NCBI RefSeq assembly: GCF_020379485.1
Contig: NC_063435.1
Span: forward strand, 620,001-684,000
Direction of reading: 5' to 3'
Origin: Brassica napus
Taxonomy: Eukaryota > Streptophyta > Magnoliopsida > Brassicales > Brassicaceae
Length of the DNA stretch: 64,000 bases
Position 1 is the first letter of the stretch. Each line of letters opens with the position of its first letter. A program made the translations under genes and the position numbers. Below, piece after piece: positions 51,554 to 63,045 of the stretch. The notes below the pieces were generated by a model. That model was not told where the DNA came from. It made no database searches and worked only from the letters and a program-made list of their open reading frames with translations.

Positions 51554-53591
51554 TCAACCAGACATCAAAGCCCACTCATCAGCTTGAATAAAGTTAGCCA
51601 CCGAGTACGCATGAACATGCTCTTCTGGTATCTCGCTGCTCCACGAAACCCTCCGTGACCTATCTGATCCCAAACCCGTGTTCTTAGACTCTCCATAATA
51701 CAGCGTCTGAAGAGCAAAATCCCCGCCCCACGGTGACCAACCATCAGGAGATATCAAAGCCTCCATATTGCTGCCTATAAAGACAGTCCTCGAGAACTCT
51801 TTCCACGGTCTCCCCAAGAAGTTTATATGCACCTTAGGGTTAGCTTTATACAGTTTCATGTACTCCTCCGTCCCGTTTATCAAACAGTTCACGAACACGA
51901 ATCCCGTTGACTGCGTCGGGTCAATTCTTCCATGTGCAGTGACAGCGTTTTTCTCGCCCTTTTCGGGGTTCACTTGACGCGGCGCGATAAGGATCTCACA
52001 GTCTTGGAAAACTGAAGCTGAGTTTCCAAAGATAAAGTCAATGTTCCCTTGGATACGGCATTTTTTGTAAAACTGACGGAGACCATGTGCATAGAGTGTG
52101 TCTTGGTTCCCAAGGAACTCACAGTTCTCAAGCAGAGAGAAGTCGCTGTCGGATCTAAACGCAACCGCTTGGTGACCCTCTGGTCCCGCCGCGTTTTGGA
52201 ACGTTATATCACGAGCCATGAAACCATCTCCCATGACTCCTATCAAACCAAACATGTAACAGTTAATTTACAAAATAAACCCGTCAATTACAATTTTATT
52301 TTCGGACAAGAAAAATAAAAGAAAATATTATATAACTACTTACAAATGTCAAAATTATTTTCAAAAACAGTTATGATAATTTTACAATACTTTTGACTTT
52401 TCGAAATACTTTTTTTTAACTAACTTTTTGAAATACTAAAGTTAAGAATTTTCCTAATATAAATACTTTCACGTGCCTTGTGCAGACTCCACATAATATT
52501 AATTTATTCATAATGAAAAAATAAAATGAATAAGAACTTTCAACGCTTATTATGTCAATAAATAATAAACAAATAAGCATCACGTTGCGTTTAACATTAA
52601 CAACGTTTACTCGTAATATAATGATAAACTCACCGACAGTTGCAGATTTGAACGTGCTCATCCCGGGCATCCTGGCGTTCAAAGATCCTGTAATGACCGT
52701 TTTGCCCACGCCGTCTCCGATGAAGACCACGTTCTTCTTCTCAAACGGAACCCTAACGGTCTCTTCATACACTCCTTCGCTAATCTTTATAACAAACTTG
52801 CGCACTCCGTTGTTATCAGGCGCCGCGTTAACGGCCTCTTGAACCGTCTTGTAACGGCATTTCCCGGTTTTGCAGACCGTGACGTCTTCTTTTAAACCGG
52901 AAGGGAAACCCAAAGTACCCGGATCCGAGCCCATACCCGGCCCAGTCTTCTCCCAGAACCCGTCCCTCTCCGTTCTTGGAGGAGTCCACGACGCTAACTT
53001 GTCTCCGAAGTTATCGTACGATACCATCATGCCGAGCGCGTTACTGGTGACGTGGAGGAGCCCTCCGTCGAGAAACGACATCGTTTCTCCGACTTGGGTT
53101 GTGTCGTTGACGTACTTGAGCGCTGACCATGTGTCGTATTGGTAAACGAGAGCAGCGCTCATCCAAGCGCGAGCGTCTTTGATTCGGCCACGTGTCAGAG
53201 CGTGATCCGCCGATAGGGTGCGGCGTTTGGAGTAAGAGAGCAGCTCGAGGCACGTGTTCGCGGCGTTGGTGCGGTTTAGGTTACCTACGGACGCGTCCAG
53301 GATAGACTTGAGTTTGGACTGAGCTGTTTCGAGGTTTTTGAAAGAGACGGAGATCGCTGAGTGGATGATCTGAGGTGGGGTGGGATCCGGAGGGACAAGA
53401 CCTGGTTGGGATAGTGAAGAGAGGCATTGGTCGGGGTAACGAGTTGCGTTGCAGGCGAGACGGATCTGAGAGGCAGTAGACGAGGAGGGATTGAGCGGAG
53501 GAGAGTTGTGGTGGTGATGGTGGGGACGGGAGGAGGTGGAGGGAAAGGCTAAGAGGAAGAGAGAGAAGAGAAGGATGAGAGTGGAGGACAT
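51554..53591 (-). CDS. Pectin methylesterase with PMEI pro-domain (copy B)
   Basis: Two exons (52634-53591 and 51554-52239) encode 547 aa. The signal segment [20 protein letters not shown] is followed by a His/Pro/Ser-rich linker with HHHHHNSPP, absent from copy A. The PMEI domain begins near [11 protein letters not shown]. Esterase motifs are intact: [32 protein letters not shown] and LGRPWKEFS. It is closely related to copy A (40732-42900), with the intron at the same codon and phase. It lies in inverse orientation on the far side of ATXR5 and IDL3. Both copies appear functional. Which is the direct PME51 counterpart follows from position: copy A. Confidence 0.92.
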
Positions 53592-53949
53592 GGCGATGAT
53601 TAAGAGACAGAATATGCCATTAGAGAACGATGTGTATATATGGAAATGAATTAAAATTTTGAGGAATTGTTTTTTTTTTAAAGCGGGAATTAAAATTAAA
53701 AAATGGAGAGAGATGCATTACAGTCACAGACCATTAGAGTCACGGGCGAGCATAGTGGAACGATCTTGCGCGCAGAGGTTAGAGGATAGAGAAGAGATAT
53801 TGGCATTTCGTGGGTGTCCTTTATTAGTTACACAGTTTTAATTATAAAAGTAAGGAGATCAAACTATCCGGTTTAGATTCCGGTTTTATCGGTTTAGTGT
53901 TTAGGTCTCAGGATCAAGTCAACCTCTATTGATCTGACTTCAGGGTTGA
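53592..53949. promoter_or_regulatory. Upstream region of PME copy B, shared with copy A
   Basis: The reverse complement of about 53640-53915 aligns with 40440-40700. Shared blocks include CTCTGCGCGCA, TTCCACTATG/CC, GCCCGTGACTCTAATGGTC and TGTGACTGT, and further up AAACCGATTAAACCG-like sequence. The duplicated unit thus carried its promoter. Confidence 0.75.
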
Positions 53950-54370
53950 CAATTGTTGCTTGATTTATGGGGTTCTATGTTCGGAATCTGCTTTTACCGG
54001 CATGTCATAATTTATATGGAAAAAAGGTTTTCAAGTGCTCGAGTGAGGATAAGAACTTGGGGCATTACTCACGGATGTGTATTTTGTAAAGAAAGAGATG
54101 AGAGTAGAGAACACTTGTTTTTTGTTTGTCCCTATTCGTTTACTATCTGGACTAATATAGCTGGAAAGTTGTTGGGTAGAGATTCACACTAGATTGGGAT
54201 GATACTATCGCCCACATGCTGAATGTAACTAGGAATAGCATTGACAGTGCACTCATTCGGATCAGCTTCCAAACAGTACTCTACTCTATCTGGAGAGAGC
54301 GAAACTATAAACGACATGGAGGAAATTGGCTAGCAGTAGAAGCAGTCACGCGCAGTATTGGTAAAGCCAT
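53950..54370 (+). mobile_element. Older LINE fragment, left part (zf-RVT end of ORF2)
   Basis: The plus-strand frames read CVFCKERDESREHLFFVCPY and WTNIAGKLLGRD, then SIWRERNYKRHGG and AVTRSIGKAI. These belong to the zinc-binding C-terminal region of plant LINE ORF2. A frame change near 54190 shows decay. The fragment is cut at 54370 by a younger LINE and continues at 58912. Confidence 0.85.
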
Positions 54371-55098
54371 TCCAATTCTTTAACGAGGATGGACTGGAAA
54401 GAATAGCTGGTTTGGTTGGAGACCCGAAATTTCTTCACCCAGCAACTGCGGCAAAGACCAACCTTGAAGTCGCAAAAGTTTTCACCATTATAGACCCTAG
54501 AGAGCCTCTCCCCGAAGCCGTAAATGTGCAATTTGATTCAGGGGAAATAAGCCGAGTGTTGGTCTCGAGCCCTTGGATGCCTCCTATTTGCGAATTTTGC
54601 AAGGAAATTGGTCACTGCCTTAAGCGTTGCAAAAAGGCCCCCATTACCTGCAAAACCTGCAACTCCACATCCCATTTATCAGAGAATTGCCAGCGAGCTA
54701 AGCCGATCACTCAACAGAAAATTGGCTCCAGAAGAAACAAAGCCAAGTTAGTTACTGAAATCTGGAAACAGAAAGAGAAGTTCTCAGATGAACCTGAAAT
54801 AGCTCAGAAGCCAAGTAATCCCTGCCCTATTCCCCCATTGCCTAACGAGAAGTCTTCAACGCCCCTGGTGGGTGAAGGTAGTGGGCTATCGGTTTCTGAC
54901 AAGGTTAACAAGGATAACACCTCTCAGACCTCTCAGGATGATCAAGACTCCTCCCAAGCTTCTGAAGTTGCAGAGGACTCATCTGATGTATCTTCTGAAG
55001 ATTCGGACACTAAGCTGATAGACAGCAAAGGCTTTATAAAGTATCTGTCCAAGAGGCAGAAGAAGGCTGCTAGGAGCAAGGGCTCCAAACAAGTTTAG
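54371..55098 (+). CDS. LINE ORF1, 5'-truncated (zinc-knuckle protein)
   Basis: The remaining ~240 residues begin inside the DUF4283-type domain (GLVGDPKFLHP). They contain two Cys/His knuckles (CEFCKEIGHCLKRC and CKTCNSTSHLSENC), then a long Ser/Asp-rich tail (SQASEVAEDSSDVSSEDSD). The Met at 54358 belongs to the older LINE at the insertion point. ORF1 proteins bind the element RNA. The stop is 3 bases before the ORF2 start. Confidence 0.88.
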
Positions 55099-55101
55099 TC
55101 C

Positions 55102-58100
55102 ATGTGTACAGAAATTTTTTGTTGGAACGTGCGTGGTTTCAATGTACATAGCCATCGCAGAGGTTTTAAAAAATGGTTTAAGGCAACAAAGCCTCTTTTC
55201 GGAGGGTTGATCGAAACCCATGTTAAGCAGCCGAAGCAGTCCAAATTCATCAACGAGTTACTTCCCGGCTGGCTCTTTGATAATAATTACAGTTTTTCGG
55301 AATTGGGGAAAATCTGGATTCTTTGGCACCCGAGTGTCAGAGTGTTAATTCTCTCCAAGTCTCTTCAAATGGTCACTTGTGAAGTCACTCTACCAAGCTC
55401 TCCACAATGTATGGTAGTTTCCATTGTCTATGCTTCAAATTGTGTGGAGTCAAGGAAGTTGTTATGGTCTGAGATGAGAGATGTTGCAACAACATTGGTA
55501 AACTCCACCAAGCCGTGGATTCTACTTGGCGACCTCAATCAAACCATCAGCCCGGAGGAACACTCATCACCTACTTCTCTGAATGTAGATGCAAAAATGA
55601 GGGACTTAAGATCTTGCTTGCTGGATTCCGAGCTCACTGATTTATCTTTCCGTGGTGCTACATTCACCTGGTGGAACAATAGCAAGACTAGGCCGGTGGC
55701 AAAGAAACTTGATAGAATTCTCATTAATGACGCGTGGTCTGCGCTGTTCCCTGGTGCTTATGCAAGCTTCGGCCCACCAGACTTCTCTGATCACTCTTCA
55801 TTATCGGTGATTCTCAAGACTGATTCAAAGAAATCAAGGAGACCTTTTAAGCTTTATAACTTCTTACTTGCTCATAAGGATTTCCAAAACCTTATTGCTC
55901 TGCATTGGTACTCCTATAATATCGGGGGATCAGCCATGTTTAGAGTCTCAACAAAGCTAAAGACCCTAAAGAATGTGATCCGTACCTTCAGCAAAGAAAA
56001 TTTCTCAGACCTTGAGAAACGAGTTCATGAAGCCCACGAAGTAGTCCTGGATTGCCAAACCAAGCTGCTCCTAAATCCCACTCCTTCACTTGCTGAACAA
56101 GAGGCTGAGGCCCAGAGAAAATGGCAGATCTTGGCAACAGCAGAAGAGTCTTTTCTTTATCAGAGATCAAGAGTTACCTGGCTACAAGTAGGCGACAGCA
56201 ATACCCCATTCTACCACCGTCTCATGTCTCTCAGGAAATCAGCTAATCACATTCACTTCTTGCTGGACGATCAAGACATCAGATGGGAATCTCAAGAGGA
56301 TATCCATAAGTTATGCTTGGACTATTTCTCTGATCTTCTTGGCGGTGAGGTTTCACCACAAATGTTTGTGCAAAGCGACATCGAGTTACTACTCCCTTTC
56401 AGATGCTCCTCGGCACAATGTTCAGCTCTTGAGAAGCCCTTCTCCAACGCAGAAATCAAAGAAGCTTTTTTCTCACTCCCGAGAAACAAGACTTGTGGAC
56501 CAGATGGATACTCTGCTGAGTTCTTCACCGGCTGTTGGGATACTGTGGGAGCTGAGGTATGCGAAGCAGTTGCCGAGTTCTTCTCTTCGGGTCAAATGCT
56601 TAAGCAATGGAATTCAACTACATTGGTCCTAATCCCAAAGATCCCGACTGCTTGTAGAACAACAGAGTTTAGGCCAATATCTTGCCTCAATACAGTCTAC
56701 AAAGTCATCGCAAAGCTACTAACTATGAGATTATGTGACATGCTTACCCAGGTCATCTCGCCCTCGCAATCAGCTTTCATGCCTGGTCGTTTGTTATCTG
56801 AGAATGTCCTCCTTGCAACAGAAATAATTCAGGGCTACAATAGAGCAAATATCAGCCCTAGAGCAATGTTAAAAGTTGACTTAAGGAAAGCTTTTGATTC
56901 GGTGCGATGGGACTTTCTATTGGCTGCACTGGGAGCTCTAGGTGCTCCGCAACGCTTTATCAACTGGATTAGTCAGTGTCTATCCACAGCGTCATTCACT
57001 ATAGCGATCAATGGCAATAGCTCGGGTTTCTTCAAAAGCACAAAAGGCCTGCGCCAGGGTGATCCGCTCTCGCCTTATTTGTTTGTCCTAGCTATGGAGG
57101 TTTTCACCCGCTTGCTCACCTCCAGATTTGAAAGTGGATATATTAACTATCACCCTGGTACTGCTGAACTAAATATCTCCCATCTTATGTTTGCTGACGA
57201 TGTGATGATTTTTTTTGACGGAACTAGCTCATCCCTTCATGGTATTAACGAAACCTTGGATGACTTCGCGAGCTGGTCAGGTCTACACATGAATAGACAC
57301 AAAACAGAGCTATTTCACGCCGGTCTGAACCATACTGAAGCCACTGCGATTGCTAGCTATGGATTCACGTTAGGTGCACTTCCCATTAGATACCTCGGCC
57401 TGCCGCTGATGCACCGTAAGTTGAGAATTTCTGAATACGAGCCATTGCTGGATAGTATCATCAGGAAATTCAGGGGATGGGCAGTCAAAACTCTATCTTA
57501 CGCTGGGAGACTTCTTCTCATTTCAACCGTAATCTCTGGCTCAGTAAACTTTTGGTGCTCCACGTTTATGCTCCCTAAAGGCTGTGTGAAGAAGATTGAA
57601 AGCTTGTGCTCGCGTTTCCTCTGGTCTGGGCAAATTGAAGTAGTCAGAGGGGCTAAGGTTAATTGGCACACAGTCTGCTTACCTAAGGAGGAGGGTGGGC
57701 TTGGACTGCGAAAGTATACTCTTTGGAACAAAGTGCTATGTCTTCGATTTATATGGTTATTATTCTCTGACTCTGAATCATTATGGGCAGCTTGGCATAA
57801 GCGACATCATCTTAATGATAAGAGTTTTTGGTCTGTAAGTCAATCCAATGCGGACTCATGGACTTGGAAAACGCTTCTCAGCCTGCGCCCGCTTGCTTCA
57901 CAATTCATTCATGGAAACGTCGGTAATGGCCTTCTGCTCAGCTTCTGGTTTGACTCCTGGCTGCAAGGTGGTTGCCTTATTGATCTTTTTGGTGAACATG
58001 GACCTAGAGAACTCGGGATTCCCTTGACTGCAACGCTTTCTGATGTCTCCAATGGTACTGCTTGGACCCTCTCATCCCCGAGATCAGTTAACGCTTTGCA

Positions 58101-58740
58101 ACTACACATTGCCCTCACTTCTGTCTCTCCACCGAGAATCACTGATGTGGAAGACTCATACTCATGGAAGATTAATGGAACTGTCTGCAATGGATTCTCC
58201 TCTTCGAAGACGTGGGATGCGGTTAGACCTAGAGAACCACCTAAAGCTTGGGCCTCAACAGTTTGGTACAAGGGAGCTGTCCCAAAACAAGCTTTCAACA
58301 TGTGGCTAGCCACTTTAAACAGGCTCCCAACAAAGGGCCGGTTGGTTTCTTGGGGTTTGAATATTAACCCATCCTGTGATCTATGCAATTTTTCAGTCGA
58401 AACAAGAGATCACCTTTTCTTGAGTTGCAGGTTTTCACTCCATCTGTGGGCTGAAGTGTTCTCACGGCTGTCTCCACGACAAGCACCATTCATCACATGG
58501 GCTGAACTCCTCTCATGGTGCAGATTTCGCAGCCCATCAGCTACGCCTACTCTCAAGAAACTGGTTGCCCAAGTGCTCATCTACCACGTTTGGAGACAAA
58601 GGAACAGTGCTCTCCACAACAATACACATCTACTTCAGGCTGAAACTTTCAGATTAATAGACAGAGATGTGAGAAACACAATAACTGCAAGGCGCAAGAG
58701 GCGCAAATTCACCAACATCATGGCACTTTGGATCAGATGA
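55102..58740 (+). CDS. LINE ORF2: endonuclease-reverse transcriptase
   Basis: The 1212-aa ORF is uninterrupted. The AP-like endonuclease is N-terminal (FCWNVRGFN, GLIETHV, LLGDLNQTI, FTWWNN, SDHSSL). The reverse transcriptase is central (FRPISCLNTVYKVIAKLL, KVDLRKAFDSVRWDF, GLRQGDPLSPYLF, and the active site MFADDVMIFF). The zinc-binding zf-RVT region is C-terminal (CDLCNFSVETRDHLFLSC). It resembles plant L1-type LINEs. It nicks target DNA and copies element RNA there. Expression is unlikely from this copy because the 5' promoter end is missing. Confidence 0.95.
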   Translation: MCTEIFCWNVRGFNVHSHRRGFKKWFKATKPLFGGLIETHVKQPKQSKFINELLPGWLFDNNYSFSELGKIWILWHPSVRVLILSKSLQMVTCEVTLPSSPQCMVVSIVYASNCVESRKLLWSEMRDVATTLVNSTKPWILLGDLNQTISPEEHSSPTSLNVDAKMRDLRSCLLDSELTDLSFRGATFTWWNNSKTRPVAKKLDRILINDAWSALFPGAYASFGPPDFSDHSSLSVILKTDSKKSRRPFKLYNFLLAHKDFQNLIALHWYSYNIGGSAMFRVSTKLKTLKNVIRTFSKENFSDLEKRVHEAHEVVLDCQTKLLLNPTPSLAEQEAEAQRKWQILATAEESFLYQRSRVTWLQVGDSNTPFYHRLMSLRKSANHIHFLLDDQDIRWESQEDIHKLCLDYFSDLLGGEVSPQMFVQSDIELLLPFRCSSAQCSALEKPFSNAEIKEAFFSLPRNKTCGPDGYSAEFFTGCWDTVGAEVCEAVAEFFSSGQMLKQWNSTTLVLIPKIPTACRTTEFRPISCLNTVYKVIAKLLTMRLCDMLTQVISPSQSAFMPGRLLSENVLLATEIIQGYNRANISPRAMLKVDLRKAFDSVRWDFLLAALGALGAPQRFINWISQCLSTASFTIAINGNSSGFFKSTKGLRQGDPLSPYLFVLAMEVFTRLLTSRFESGYINYHPGTAELNISHLMFADDVMIFFDGTSSSLHGINETLDDFASWSGLHMNRHKTELFHAGLNHTEATAIASYGFTLGALPIRYLGLPLMHRKLRISEYEPLLDSIIRKFRGWAVKTLSYAGRLLLISTVISGSVNFWCSTFMLPKGCVKKIESLCSRFLWSGQIEVVRGAKVNWHTVCLPKEEGGLGLRKYTLWNKVLCLRFIWLLFSDSESLWAAWHKRHHLNDKSFWSVSQSNADSWTWKTLLSLRPLASQFIHGNVGNGLLLSFWFDSWLQGGCLIDLFGEHGPRELGIPLTATLSDVSNGTAWTLSSPRSVNALQLHIALTSVSPPRITDVEDSYSWKINGTVCNGFSSSKTWDAVRPREPPKAWASTVWYKGAVPKQAFNMWLATLNRLPTKGRLVSWGLNINPSCDLCNFSVETRDHLFLSCRFSLHLWAEVFSRLSPRQAPFITWAELLSWCRFRSPSATPTLKKLVAQVLIYHVWRQRNSALHNNTHLLQAETFRLIDRDVRNTITARRKRRKFTNIMALWIR

Positions 58741-58911
58741 CCCGGTCATATCCAATAGACAAAAATCTACTACCTTTCTTGTTTTTTATCTAATTTTTGC
58801 CAAGAAAGATGTATGTAAAAGCCTTTTATTTTGTAAAAGACAAAAGTTTCATTTTTAATGATATTTACAGTTTAGCAAAAAAAAAAAAAAAAAAAGTATT
58901 GGTAAAGCCAT

Positions 58912-59060
58912 CCGAAGCCGTATATCGTCCCTCCGGTATACTGGAAACCATAAGTTGGAAGGAATACTCAGAAGATGGTTTGAAGTCTACTACACTTAGA
59001 TTTTTGAAATCAATTTTTCATTCTTTCAAATTCTATAGTTTCTTTCCTATATAGTAGTTT
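58912..59060 (+). mobile_element. Older LINE fragment, right part
   Basis: Sequence after the second target-site copy continues the older ORF2 in frame (IRSRISSLRYTGNHKLEG then LRRWFEVYYT and stop at 58997-58999). A short 3' UTR follows. This confirms nested insertion of one LINE in another. Confidence 0.85.
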
Positions 59061-60143
59061 TCATTGTAAATGAGTTATCCCATTGATCAATAAATTTAAA
59101 ATTTCATCAAAACAAAAGATTTTTGATTTTCTGTTTTGCGTGTTCAGAACTACATAAATTATATATTATATATTTTAGTATGGTACTTAAGAAAACTGAT
59201 TATTTAGATTACCAAAAAACTGATTATTTATTGATATATAATACAAAATCTAAGTTTGTTCCATGAAACTATATAGGAAAAAACTCAGTTTTATTGTTAT
59301 AAATTTATATTATTCTGGTGAAAATGCACATACATAACTTTGGAAAATATATTGTCGATTGTCTTAGTGTAAAAACACTACATATTCATTTATTTGGTAT
59401 TAAATAAATATTTAAAATTGAATTATAGATAATATGTAACTTACAATATAAATAAAGATAAATAAATAATTAAAATCAAGTTTGTTTAATATTTTATTTA
59501 ATTTTATTAAAATATGGATAAAGATAATAAGAACTAAAGTAGACATTTATTTTTTAAATCAGAATAAACTAGATTTAAAAATTTGATCAAACAAAATGTT
59601 AAACAATTCATAAAATTAGCATATCGAGTTTAGAAGTGAAGAAAATATCATAATATTCCTAAAATAAATTTATAGAAGTGATTAATATAAAATATTTTTG
59701 TTTCATAATTTTAAATAAATAAATAAAATTTTCATTTTAAAACCAACCTAATCATTTATTATCTTGCCATTTATGATACTTAACTAACTCATTTCCAATT
59801 TTGATCATTGGACATCCAAATATTCCAATTATCATTTTTTCAAAAATCCTAAGGAAGATGGATAAACTCTCTATATTAATATACATGCTAAACCTTATAA
59901 GACTTCCTAATTCCTAATGGACTTTGAGTTAATTAAGTTTTAAAGGTATTGCAAGTGTTAAAATTATTTGGCATATAAATAAATTGTGATTCATATAAAA
60001 TTAGAAAACATAATTTTTTTTTGCTATGAATTATGTGTTTTTTTGAAATATATGCATCAATCTATAAAATTATACGAAATGGTATGTTTTGTAAACAAAT
60101 ACATTAAAAAAATTATTTATCGAACGATAATTGATTTATATAA
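59061..60143. other. AT-rich intergenic DNA
   Basis: No gene or element end is recognised in this very AT-rich stretch. Confidence 0.55.
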
Positions 60144-60640
60144 CATATACGTTTTCTTGCCTTGATATCCAAAAATAATATTAATATCGTATACCATGTA
60201 AAAACAGTTAAAAACTTGTTCAATCTTAAATTTTATCTATAAAAAATGAAAAAAACTTATGCATCAAATCAAACTCTAGTTTGTTTTAAAACATAGAAAC
60301 TCGATTGTGAACAACCTGTTGCAAACATGAATCTTTTGTTTTTACCATTCTTTTTTCTATTTTATCATTTTCGCTTTTTGTTCTTGTAAATGTAATGTGG
60401 ATTAAAAAATTTATTACCAAATGGATTATTGCATACATATATGTTTTCTTGCCTTGATATCCAAAAATAATATTAATATCGCACACCATGTAAAAACAGT
60501 AAAAAACTTGATCAATCTTAAATTTGATCTATATAAAATGAAAAACACTTATGCATCAAATCAAACTCTAGTTTGTTATGTAGAAACTCGATTGTGAACA
60601 ACCTATTGCAAATATGAATCTTTTGTTTTTATTATTTATT
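60144..60640. repeat. Tandem duplication, about 295-bp period
   Basis: Units at about 60144-60345 and 60440-60638 share TTTTCTTGCCTTGATATCCA, ACCATGTAAAAACAGT, TATGCATCAAATCAAACTCT and ACTCGATTGTGAACAACCT. Divergence is low (a few percent by eye). Confidence 0.85.
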
Positions 60641-60670
60641 TCTATTTTTTTTTTTCTTATTTTTTGCTTA

Positions 60671-60790
60671 TTTTTTTCTTTTTAATGCAGAGAAGGAAGG
60701 TGAACTGAAGTATAGCGTTCCTCTGATAGGATACACACATCGACACTCTGAATTTGCTTCCTTTCCCTGCTCACAAGGATCACACTTTAT
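60671..60790 (-). pseudogene. Possible LRR receptor-kinase juxtamembrane exon remnant
   Basis: The minus-strand frame reads CDPCEQGKEANSECRCVYPI then GTLYFSSPSFSAL. The Cys-rich CxC-(V/A)YP-x2-GTL-F-SPSFS pattern resembles the extracellular juxtamembrane part of plant LRR-VIII kinases such as HPCA1 (At5g49760). No LRR or kinase exon is seen nearby. It is a scrap if real. Confidence 0.35.
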
Positions 60791-61370
60791 CTCTGCTGCA
60801 GAATAGGAGCTATTGTGTTGGACTTCTAAGTAGTAACTAGGCATGTTCCCCATCATCAAGCACACTAGTATCTCTGTCAATCTGTAGAAACAAATCCCAT
60901 TACACATAAAAGAGTTGAATGGAAAAAGAAGTCATTTGATTTATGACTACGACAATTACATTATTTGGATGTGTCTCTTTGCTGCTGGTTTGAATTCAGT
61001 GATGTCATTATCTTGTAGATTGACATATTCAAATTGGTTGCTATATTTGCTACCAAAATGTCGACATCATCATATACTCATATATAGAAGATTCTTAAGT
61101 CAAATAATAATCTTCTTAGTGATTACATTTTGATTCTCCAAATGAAAACACTGATAACAATTATGTATTGTGTGTATCCATTGATCACAATATGTGATCA
61201 TCAATATTTTTCTTTTAGAAAACAATAGCTTATAGTACTGGTCTTTCTTTTCTCTAAATGCATTTGATGTGTTACATAATGAAAGGGTAATTTTGTTGTC
61301 CATGCCTGAAGGGAGACTCTAACAAAAGGCTTAATTGTATCAATGGATGAAGTTAGTAAGCACATATCAG

Positions 61371-61594
61371 CAGTGGCGGAGGTAGAGACTAAAGAGGTGG
61401 GAAGAGGACAACTGCCCCATATAAATTATTAGAAAAAAATACTTTTATTGATTTTTTGAAAATTTTATGATTTCAGTGACAAAAAAATAAAAAATTTATG
61501 ATTTAAATGTTAAAATCCCTTCTAATGCCCCCATGATTTTAAGTTCAAAATTTATATTGCCTCTGGTGAACCTTTTGGCTGGCTCCACCACTGA
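61371..61594. mobile_element. hAT-like MITE
   Basis: The ends CAGTGGCGGAGGTAG (left) and CAGTGGTGGAGCCAG (read inward from 61594) are the CAGTGG[CT]GGA termini common in plant hAT MITEs. The interior is AT-rich. No matching 8-bp target duplication is visible, so one flank may have changed. Confidence 0.65.
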
Positions 61595-63045
61595 TTACGT
61601 CGTTGTAGTCAACTAATCGTTTTTTTATCTTATTCGATGGTAGTAATACATATATCTTTATCGATTTAAAGAATTATCATATATCGTTTTTGGAGGATTT
61701 AAAGAATTATCATATATCTTTATCGGTTTTGTATGATCTTCAAGTTACTTGCCTCCTTTGACCTACTTTGGAATCAGCATGCAAATGTTTTGACATATGG
61801 TCAAGCCAGTTCTAATTATTTTTGTATGAAATCTTACTCGAGGTGCAGAGTCAAAAAAAGGGAGAGATATTTGGTCACCATTGAAACCAATTATATACAA
61901 AATTAGTTAGTCTTTCCCACCTAATTCTTTTAGAACTTCACTTTTGAAATGAATTCAGTAAGTCAATTTTACAAGAGGTAAGCACTTGAATAGTTCTACA
62001 CTCAAAACGTATCAGGATTGTGTAAAATATGTCCATGAAAAAGCACATCAAATATAAAGAAAACACAAACAATCGAGCCTAAACTATATCTTGGTTCGTT
62101 GGGTCTTAGTCTTACTAACTGGGCCAAAACGGCTACATCTATACGCCCATATATATGTCTGATATTCTTTCCGTTAGTTCAGCCCGTTTGTTTTGACGAA
62201 CACAGTGAAACAAAGTTCCCATTGAGAATAAAGTTTGAATACATCAAATTCAAATCAAAATTTGCAATCACTGTAAAGTGGCAATGAGAAGAATGTTCGC
62301 TCAACTTGTCTTTCCTTGGAATACAACTTACGAATGATGGCGGCTGTGGCTTCCCTTTGAATTTACCTTTATACATCTCTTTTTAAAACAGTTTGTAATT
62401 GTTAATTTTCTGGGAGGTTTATAATTAGACAATAAACTAAATGTGAAGAATCATAAATTAGAAAAGTCCCGTTAACTATTTTTGATCATGTAAGCTGCCA
62501 ACCAAGCAAGACCACTTTCCAACTATTATTGACACATGCTTTCCAACATGGGACATGAAACTTTATTTCAAAAAGACTATTATTCTGCTTTAATCATTCC
62601 AAAAGGTGATTAGAATTTGGAATATTGAACTAATTCATTCTGGACTTGTATACCAATTAGGCAAAAGTATCAATGGACAGAACATACACCGTATACTATA
62701 CAATGCGTTTTCACCTTACCTTAGCACATAGTTTACTTTCTTCTTAAATACTAGTCTCATACATGCAGTCATCAATTAAGGTGACAACGCACTGTATATT
62801 TCATACACTTTTAGGTCGATTGACTTCAAGTTTGAATTCTCGAAGATGAAAGCGTAATAATAGAAACATAAATGATAAATTTAAAATTCTATAGATATTC
62901 AAATACGGTCACGGGAGAAAACACAGAGTCCTCCATTTGTCAGCAATATTCTTATTTTATTTATTATTAATGCTATTATTAGTTTTTGCAATCATGGAGA
63001 ATAAAATTTTGAACGCGGTCCGAGAACCCTTGTCTAGCCGATAAT
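61595..63045. other. Intergenic, no gene seen
   Basis: AT-rich sequence. A 22-bp-scale repeat of TTTAAAGAATTATCATATAT occurs twice near 61660-61720. No convincing coding region. Confidence 0.5.

Larger units (their letters stand above)
54371..58894 (+). mobile_element. LINE (non-LTR retrotransposon), 5'-truncated
   Basis: The insert runs to a poly(A) tail at about 58877-58894. A 17-bp target duplication AGTATTGGTAAAGCCAT is present at 54354-54370 and 58895-58911, as expected for target-primed reverse transcription. The 5' end lies inside ORF1, so the copy is truncated. ORF2 is a complete open frame. The 3' UTR is about 140 bp. Confidence 0.95.

Noticed and set aside
55539..58388. Minus-strand ORFs under LINE ORF2
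   Set aside because: Antisense shadows of a 3.6-kb coding frame.
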